Shown: piece by piece, positions 56,757 to 64,000 of the stretch
Layout: every line of letters begins with the position of its first letter
Numbering within the stretch: the first letter of the stretch is position 1
Assembly: GCA_036924285.1 (NCBI GenBank)
Contig: JAYKYS010000005.1
Location: forward strand, 4,774,001-4,838,000
Source: Asterella californica
Lineage: Eukaryota; Streptophyta; Marchantiopsida; Marchantiales; Aytoniaceae
Direction: 5' to 3'
Length of the DNA: 64,000 nt
Notes under the pieces: model-generated
Told to the model about the DNA's origin: nothing
What the model saw: only the letters and a program-made list of their open reading frames with translations
The model's database searches: none
Program-made: the position numbers and the translations under genes

Positions 56757-57702
56757 TGTAACACCTTTTGCTTTTTCCCCAAACCAGATGGCATTCGGGC
56801 AGTGATTAACCAAAAAGTGGCAGCTGCATGGTCATAAGGCAGACTCAAGGAGACTAGATAAAAGAGTGTCGCGAGCCCTAAAGGGGCCATTCTCAGTTTC
56901 AGTTTTTGGGAGAAGAGCACTCTTGGTGATGAGGAGAGAAGACTGTATTTTCAGAATAGAGAGATTGTATCTTGGAGTTCAAAAAACAGAGAGCATGCAA
57001 ATCTGATTCCTTGGAGAGTAGACTTGGAGAGCAGATCTGGAGAGCAGACTTGGGGTGTTGATTAGATCGTTGACTTGGGGTCTGATCTGTTGAGTAACAG
57101 AAATCAAGGCGTTCAGAGTGAAAGTAGGTTCTCTGGCGAAGTCTTAGTCACAGCAGAGTTGCTGAGTAGTGAAGGATTGCCAGTCCAAGAGCGCTGCGTT
57201 ATCTTGTCAGCAAGTAAACGCCATGTAATGTATATGAGCCCGTGACTTGCTCCATTCTGATAAGTAGGCTTGAGTTGTGTGCCAAAACTGAGTTGGGCGC
57301 ATCTGGTGTCGTGTTGACTTTATTTCGGTGTAATTGCTTTGCCTTCCTACTTCCTAGCATCTACTAGGTCTCCTAGTCTTGGCGGTTGCTCCTTGTGGGT
57401 CCTGGCGTTCCGACTTGATCACCAGTAGCGGAAGCGCTGCCCAAATTTTATGCAACCCAGGTCTAGAATAGTTTCACCTGTATTTAGTAACCTAAGATTG
57501 ACCAGAGACCTACAAAGGACTAGTTGGTTATTTGAAACCCGTTCAACAGTTACTGAATCCTCTGTGCTTATTAGCGGATAGTTTAAAGAACTGGATCTGG
57601 AGACACAAATAAAGTATACAAGTCTCTAGGGAGGTTCACGTTCGGCAGTTCATTGGTTAGAGATAAAGAAATCTGTTCCGAGATCTGCGGTCAAACGTTA
57701 CA
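56757..57702 (+). repeat. E3 3' LTR (946 bp)
   Basis: Begins TGTAACACC, ends ACGTTACA. Fourteen differences from the 5' LTR counted by eye, eleven of them transitions. Confidence 0.95.
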
Positions 57703-57707
57703 ACCTA
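57703..57707. other. Target-site duplication of E3, right copy
   Basis: ACCTA immediately after the LTR; identical to 42944-42948. Confidence 0.9.
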
Positions 57708-60700
57708 TATAGTAGGTATATGTACTGATGGTACGTACATACTGGCGGATCCGTAGCTGCTCCTCTGCCTCCTTGGGCCCGCTGCGTGTGTATACAGTAC
57801 TAACCAAAACTGTACACTGTACACTTCCCGATGCTCGAACGTCTACCGTAACTTTACTGCACTGCGGATTCGTATTATATTTGAAAGAAAAGCTAGACCA
57901 TTTACTAATTCACTCGCATCCACAAGAAGCAGTCAGTGACAACGAACTCAGAAGCCACATGGACCCGAATATATGTATGAATTCTGGGTTCCGGCCTGAA
58001 GCTCACTTGTCTTGACTGTCGCAGAATGATGAATGAATGAGTGCTCATGTCAGGGAGGATCAGAATACGCACAAAGCCAAATCACGTAATATCTTAGAGT
58101 AATGACAAGTGTTAAGAACTGACTGTGGTCGACTCATGTTTGTGTTCGTATGACTGTTCGCATCTGTATGAGTGTCTAGGACTGTGAATACGTACCGTAG
58201 ATTGATTCATGGGAAGATTCTCCGGACAAGGATTGGGAGAGAGTAGTAGCACTGAAAGAAACCTCCGGACTGGACGGGCTCTGCGATTAGGGAGGGACAA
58301 TTATCAACGATAGTTCACAGGTGTAAGAATGGATTTACTGCGGTTGTCCGATTTCAGATTACACTGATCAAGGGCTCAAAAGAAAGCCCTTCCAGTATGC
58401 AAAATTCTACACCATAGATTGTTGTATTTGACAAAAGATGATTATATTGTGCTCGGTGCATTTTCTGCAGGACACGTGCCACTCCTGATTAATTCCATAT
58501 TGCGAACACTAGAATGAAAAGAAGTCAGGTTGTGGTTTAACTGGAAAAATATATAAATTAAATTTATTTATTTATTAGTGTATGTTAAAGTTGGAAGCAG
58601 TTCTAAATATCCAAAAAGCGCGGACAGAGATTACGAGTACAGGAAATGTCACTAGGAATTGGCCACTGCCATATCTCTTCCTGTCAAAAAGTTATTACGT
58701 AATAGGGAGTGACATAAGAGTCTTAACGTCTAGAACGGAGAAGTCCTTAGTTTATCAAAGGAGAGCTTTGTATGGACCGTGGATTGCTTACGACTGTAAT
58801 TGTGACTTGATATAATTATTTTATATTTTATGAAACTCAAGAAATTTATTTTAAATTTCTGTATGGCTGAACTTTTTGATCGAACCGAATAACAGGTAAA
58901 TAAAATAAGCATGTGATATTTTTCTAAACGTTCGTTATTTCTAAAGTCGTAACATTCACCCACGAGCGAAAAATATTTTCTAAAGATTTTAACTTTTATG
59001 AGCACTAGTAGGATGAAAATCATCCACAAGTTGACGCACTAGTAGTCGATGAAAATCGAAACATGCAGAAATTTACTTAATCCCGAGATCCAGTCTCTAC
59101 ACAAAATTGACCGTGGAAATTCCAGCCACCTGAGCCAAAGTTACAGTCTTTCTGGCTTGGACTGTTAGAGAATTTATTTTCTAAACTTTGACATGCAGGA
59201 TTACCGTAATTGTACTAATTTTGACTGCAAGTATATTTATTAACCTTTTCTCCCCAAGCTGAAGCTGGGATTTGGGGAGAAGTACTACCGTATAGCTGCT
59301 GGACAGCGGCGGGCATAGTCGGGAACTCGGTACGGTCCTTAGCATCAACTATTTAAATCTCCCCCGGGGAGAAAAAGGTTTTCGAGGTTATCATCCCTCT
59401 TCTCACTCAGTTCTCTTACCTATTAGCAACACCAGGAAGGATACTAATGGAAGTTTTACGTTCAGATACCATCACGAAACCTGACCAGCAAGGAGTCGCA
59501 TATGTCCAAGCCGCAAACTGAATTAATCACGTGTTCTTAATCCTTAGAACGAGGGAGGGAGGGGAAGGTGGTGTATTGCAGGCACGCAGGCAGACGGGCA
59601 GGCGGCCAGGCGGGCAGCCTGGAGAGACGTGCACCAGGCTGCCCGATAGTGCCTGGTGTGGTGGATGGCTGGGAGGCGTCCGGTCTGTCCATCACTGACA
59701 AACACAGATGGTAGTAATTGCTCGTAGGCCTCAGATGTACACCATCTGGGCTTGGGATATGACATGACGAGAGCAATAAGTACAATTTGTCTCATTAGGA
59801 TTTGAATCCTGCATCTGCATACAGTACATTATTTTAGCAAGATGAGGAATATAATCTTTGTCATATTAGTCCTGGGGTGGAACCAGGTCAGAACACATTT
59901 GTAACCGGTTCATAGCAGCGGAAAAGGTGGGTAAAATATCCCCCATTCATCCTTCCAGTGATGGTAATTCTAATTACTGTACTCGTAAGTAAGCAGTCTA
60001 TAAGCTGAGCTGAACCTAGCGAAATCCCATGGCCATGACATGGCAAGAACAGTAACGAGATGACTGAACAAGAGAATACGTATTCATCTCCCCTTTAGGT
60101 ACGCAGGTCCCAAGTCCTAAAACAACGGCAGCATGAAGCGAGAAAGTTTGGGTACGTAGTACCGGTAAGAAAAACGTAGTCACCGTGAAGGAACTTAAAA
60201 CTTAAACCAAGCAGAACATGTCAGTTAAACGTGAAGTCCTCGGAACATGCAGAAATTTACTTAATCATACCCCCAAACGAGAAGTGTCACTTCCCCACCC
60301 AAGTTCTGAAAGTTACTTGACCATACCCCTTGCCGGTAGAGTGCTGAGGCATCGAAGGTAACCGGTTCCATATTCTTCTATGGTATGCTGTTCTTGTAGC
60401 TTTGTATGGAGTCACGGAATCGGTAATTCAGTTCCGATTTTACGCGATTCGTCAATTCTCAAGTTTTGAAACAATGATAGTATGCACAGTGAGATGCTAC
60501 TAACAGCGAGAAGACTGAAAAGTATCTTTGAAATTTGTGATGATTGCACTTGGACAATTAGCCGAAGGAGATGGCGACAAGACGGACGCTTGACAGGGTG
60601 GATAGCAATGTGCTATGTGCTTCCAGAAATGGCTTGTTTCTACAGCGGCCTCTGGAGACGTGGCAAGACAGTGTCAAAATTTGTCGAGCTTCACACCTGA

Positions 60701-63175
60701 TGAAGATAAGTACATAGTCATGTAGCTCTGCTCATTTAGAGCAAGTTTGGACTCCATAGATGTTTCGTTGTTTACTATGAATCACCTCAACTATAGCTGT
60801 TGGAGTAATCACGTACATAAACAGGGAAGCGTTAAGCAACAACTAATCACGTACCTAAATAGTGGAGCGTTGAAAATGAACCAAGGTGAGGCTATCATAG
60901 ACAATATCCGAAAGCTTATAGTCGATAATGTTCAACTGCAGTCGCTTTGTAATTGCGTGTTATATTGGTATTACCGAGACTACGGATGAGGTTATTGCGT
61001 TCGCATCGATTACAAGACTGAATCACATGGCTTCATCTTGAAAATGATATGCGTTATCATCTGCTGGCATAGGCAGTCTCCATTCTCTAACTGTGGGTAA
61101 AGTACTATCTGTTATCGAATTTTTGAAATTGCTTATTATTGTTCGAACGATGGTCTTGAATTAGGTTATTGTGTTGTATGTGTGAAGAATGAAGCCCTCA
61201 TAGCTAAGTTTTCATTCAAATTATAATTTTCTTGTTGGAGTTCAGTTTTAGAATCTGTTGTGAGCTATTTAAAACTAGGATAATGTGTGCAGTGAAAGCT
61301 GAGATAGCCCGAATATCACTGAACTCCTCCTTTGATATCATACACTCATTTGAGTATTCTCTTTGGTACAATTATGTGAAGACACATAAGTCATGCGTGA
61401 TGTTCAAATCAGCTTCCACATATAGGGTAGCCACTTGCAGATATGTGGCAAAGATCCGGAATTCAAGAGACAGGACTCACAAGGTTCGATGAGAATTGTC
61501 CACCAGCTGAACAATGAACACAACGCATGAGAGATAACAATGGAGTTTGCGGTGAGAATGTTCAAAAGACTTGTGCTTTTGAGGTAGCTGATCCGTGCAG
61601 ATGGAGATACACGCACAATTCAAAAAAGAAACACATATTTTGGCAATAGTTGTAGTGCACATACACATCATTACACAACATACATCGCTATCAGAAGTAC
61701 ATCACACATGCACATAACACATAGAACAACGTCATACACATACACAAGTGTATCACAATAATAACGATCTGTACTCACTCCACTGTGTCAACCGACATTT
61801 ACACAAACACTAAAGTCGAGCCAAATTCACTCTTGCATCAGAGAATCGATATTGTGCTCATCAAGACTATCCATCACAGCCAGGAGCTTGAAGACTCAAC
61901 TCGAAGAACTAAAGCCTCCAAGCCCTACCTGCGAAGTATACCCCTAGTGGGGCTAGCCCAAGAACTCGCCCTAACGGCACTAACGGCCCTACCGGACTAG
62001 CCACTACGCACTCGGTCAACCTAGTCGAGGTGCTAAACTGACATGACATAGCAGTTACTAATCTTGTGCACACATGTTCGGCTCATGTGCACACTTAGAG
62101 AATGCCATCACAAAATACGAGATGATTCACCACCACGTTGATAAACAGAGCTGTAGCACACCATGAGGTTCGAGTAAACCACCTCGTTGAAGTATTTCAT
62201 GGTGACTACAATGACCAACCAAATATCATGAAATGTGATGAGGAAAAGAGCTTGTCTGAGATGATATTTGTGATGACGAGAAACAATCATTCCACAGAAT
62301 TCTAACGTATTGTGATAGATTAAAAATAGATTTCGGAGAGTTTTCATTTGTATGAGCGCTCTCAAATATACATTTGTGTACTTACGTTTATCATAGGACT
62401 CTATGCCATACAAAAAGCATGAGGTATCGAATGCAAGTGCTCTTGGCTATTGCTCTTGATGAAAATAACCATAATATTTCTAGCATGGGCTATAACGGAC
62501 AAAGAAATTTTTGTGAGTTATTGTTGAGAGCCATACATGGTATTGCTTGCACGTATGTGTCTTTTGTGAGCGGTAGGCAAAAAGGTCTAATCCATGCAGT
62601 GCGGAATGTTTATCATGGTCACCAAAACTTTCGTTGTACTCTTCACCTCGAACGAAACGTGAAGATCAGATACGGTGTCGTATTGTACATAGGTCTATAC
62701 AGTGAAAAGTATTGCAGAGAGACTTTTTTCTATATTGTGTAAAGGAAGCTGCCCTGCAGCTTAACAAGCTAGGCAGGAGCTAAGCTGGGGCTATGCTTGA
62801 CAAGCTGCCCCCAAGCTTGGGTTAGAATATCACCCCTAAAGGAGTCGAGAGACACCAGAATGCAAAGCTCGACGAGGAGAGCGACCTCATGCTTCTAGTT
62901 TTGACAGAAAGTGTTTTAAGCAATAGTTAGTACGAGTTTTAGACTGTGAAATATGTGAAAGAGGGAAATCTGTCGATTCTGGTTCGTGACTCGAACTCAG
63001 AATCGGATAGCGTGAGCGTGTAGGTGTTCACAAATACTATAGTTTTGACTCCTTGTTCATTAAAAATGGAGTTGTATAGAGAAGTTAGTGTAGGAAAGAC
63101 TAGTAAAGATCTTACAGAAAAATTTCTTCAGGTAAACATATGTACAAAAGTTTTTACCTTCTTGAACGGAACCAA
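57708..63175. other. Intergenic stretch, nothing recognised
   Basis: Partly AT-rich (58540-59060). Short open frames on both strands (for example 60482-60700, 60747-60989, 62374-62742 plus) carry no known motifs. AACATGCAGAAATTTACTTA occurs twice (about 59061 and 60245). A G/C-rich short-repeat run lies at about 59578-59625. Confidence 0.45.
59248..59281. repeat. Perfect 10 bp inverted repeat
   Basis: TTCTCCCCAA and TTGGGGAGAA separated by 14 bp. A further palindrome CTCCCCCGGGGAG follows at about 59359-59371. Function unknown. Confidence 0.7.
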
Positions 63176-63242
63176 AGGCCATCCCAGTGATAGGGCGCCT
63201 GCCTAGGAGGGAAGTGGTCTCAGGATCAATCCCCCCTGGCCT
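63176..63242 (+). repeat. tRNA-like segment (tRNA-derived SINE head or tRNA pseudogene)
   Basis: 67 nt bounded by AGGCCA and TGGCCT, which pair perfectly as an acceptor-like stem. TAGGGCGCCTG (63191-63201) resembles a Pol III A box and GGATCAATCCC (63223-63233) a B box, with about 20 bp between, compact but compatible with a tRNA. The T-stem pairs poorly and no clear anticodon arm is seen, so this is not a working tRNA gene. The structured sequence after it favours a SINE. Confidence 0.5.
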
Positions 63243-63530
63243 CTGGTTCCTATTCCGGCATGTTGGCCTCCTGGAAGGGAGTCTATGTTGGATATGCAGC
63301 CACGTCCTGCATATCTAGGGGCGGGAGACCGGTATCTCCCTTAATCGTGGGCTTCCTGACCTAAGCCTCCGCATGCCATCCTGAATATACTATGGGAGAT
63401 ACCTGGTGCGCATATGGGAGGGCTGTGAGCTCTGTGGGGCAGCCTCATAAGTGTTGGGGCTTCGGCCTACATTGGATGGCTTGTAGTATATTCAGGGTGG
63501 CATCAAGATGGCATCGAGGGCACGGGAAAC
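63243..63530 (+). repeat. Structured body after the tRNA-like segment
   Basis: It holds several inverted repeats: GATATGCAG/CTGCATATC (63291-63315, 7 nt loop), GGAGA..TCTCC near 63326-63340, and ATGCCATCCTGAATATACTA at 63373-63392 matched inverted at 63484-63503 with one mismatch. It reads as a discrete non-coding repeat unit and not as a gene. The 3' end is not defined. Confidence 0.45.
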
Positions 63531-63603
63531 TTTTGCTGAATATTATGTACGCATAAGGACAGCAGGGGAGCAGCTTTAGATGGGGCCTTAAAATTAAAGT
63601 GAA

Positions 63604-64000
63604 AGATTACAGTGGAAGCGGAAGATTACAACGGAAAACTGAAGCGGAAGATTACAGCGGAAGCGGAAGATTACCGCGGAAGCTTGAAGCGGAATATTAC
63701 AGCGGAAGCGGAAAACTACAGTGGAAGCGGAAGATTATCGCGGAAGCTTGAAGCGGAATATTACAGCGGAAGCGGAAGATTACCGCGGAAGCTTGAAGCG
63801 GAATATTACAGCGGAAGCGGAAAACTACAGCGGAAGCGGAAGATTATCGCGGAAGCTTGAAGCGGAATATTACAGCGGAAGCGGAAAACTACAGCGGAAG
63901 CGGAGGATTACCGCGGAAGCTTGAAGCGGAATATTACAGCGGAAGCGGAAAACTACAGCGGAAGCGGAAGATTACCGCGGAAGCTTGAAGCGGAATATTA
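63604..64000. repeat. Hierarchical minisatellite, 64 bp and 45 bp units
   Basis: Built from roughly 18-20 bp variants of GGAAGCGGAAGATTACAGC. The marker AAGCTTGAAGCGG recurs with spacings 64, 45, 64, 64 and 64 bp (AGCTTG at 63681, 63745, 63790, 63854, 63918, 63982). The 45 bp unit equals a 64 bp unit lacking one 19 bp submodule. The array runs off the window end. Open frames across it are by-products, as 64 is not a multiple of three. Confidence 0.92.

Larger units (their letters stand above)
42949..57702 (+). mobile_element. Chromovirus-like Ty3/gypsy element E3 with nested E4
   Basis: Total 14,754 bp, of which 7,634 bp is the nested E4 plus one 4 bp duplication, leaving about 7,120 bp native. 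Order: 5' LTR, initiator-Met primer site, gag, protease, [E4], RT, RNase H, integrase, chromodomain-like tail, 3' LTR. The LTRs are 946 bp each with TGTAAC/GTTACA termini and 14 differences counted (about 1.5 percent). Lesions: TGA in gag, a frame change between gag and protease, the E4 insertion, and TAG at 54175. It is dead as a coding element. Confidence 0.95.

Noticed and set aside
8080..57702. Idea that the retroelement genes form a single undescribed system
   Set aside because: Each block belongs to a separate LTR element with its own LTRs, primer site and lesions; nothing links them functionally beyond nesting.
59446..59520. Short ORF after a TATTTAAA box and pyrimidine-rich leader, possibly a first exon
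   Set aside because: Only 24 codons, no splice-supported continuation that I could identify by eye.
63604..64000. Regular repeats with short spacers that could suggest a CRISPR array
   Set aside because: There are no unique spacers; units are tandem variants of one 18-20 bp motif in a plant-type genome with no cas genes. It is a minisatellite.

Overview
The window reads as nuclear DNA from a land plant. It holds one intact-looking host gene, an intronless GRAS-family transcription factor of the SCL32 type (36065-38398, minus), set among long non-coding stretches and stacked, decayed LTR retrotransposons. Nothing looks bacterial: there are no operons and no ribosome-binding sites. The mix of Ty3/gypsy lineages suggests a non-flowering plant (bryophyte, lycophyte or fern), but that is an inference from remembered element types and is not proven by this sequence. 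Layout, left half: 1-3.6 kb is unassigned and partly AT-rich. 3.6-8.08 kb is a decayed Ty1/copia element on the minus strand, with protease, integrase, reverse transcriptase and RNase H blocks all recognisable. 8.08-15.1 kb is a rearranged Ty3/gypsy element (E1, plus strand) whose order is pol-LTR-gag instead of LTR-gag-pol-LTR, with a 677 bp internal duplication of the RT region. 15.1-15.86 kb is a minus-strand RT fragment of another gypsy type. 15.86-17.06 kb is a lone truncated LTR of a relative of E1. 18.1-19.2 kb holds a 215 bp tandem duplication and a pre-RT gypsy fragment. 19.24-27.15 kb is a second member of the E1 family (E2, minus strand) with an uninterrupted 1199-residue RT-RNase H-integrase ORF but broken gag and protease. 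Middle: 27.15-42.94 kb is the low-transposon part, carrying the GRAS gene, a non-LTR-retrotransposon C-terminal remnant (about 32.5-33.04 kb), a pair of diverged 140 bp inverted repeats around it, and mostly unassigned sequence. Right half: 42.95-57.70 kb is a chromovirus-like Ty3 element (E3) with 946 bp LTRs and a 5 bp target duplication (ACCTA). A second Ty3 element (E4, 45.58-53.21 kb, 799 bp LTRs, 4 bp GATC duplication) has jumped into its pol gene. Removing E4 plus one GATC puts the two halves of the E3 reading frame back in phase, so the nesting is certain. 57.7-63.17 kb is unassigned, followed by a tRNA-like (SINE-like) segment at 63.18 kb and a hierarchical 64/45 bp minisatellite running off the window end. 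How the parts relate: the retroelements are independent insertions and not a pathway. Each encodes, or once encoded, Gag, protease, RT, RNase H and integrase for its own copying. Every one carries at least one disabling lesion, so none looks autonomous as read. I found no convincing new multi-gene system. The most unusual items are the FLDD-type Ty3 family (E1/E2), its permuted and duplicated copy, the extra zinc-knuckle ORF ahead of gag in E4, and the hierarchical minisatellite.
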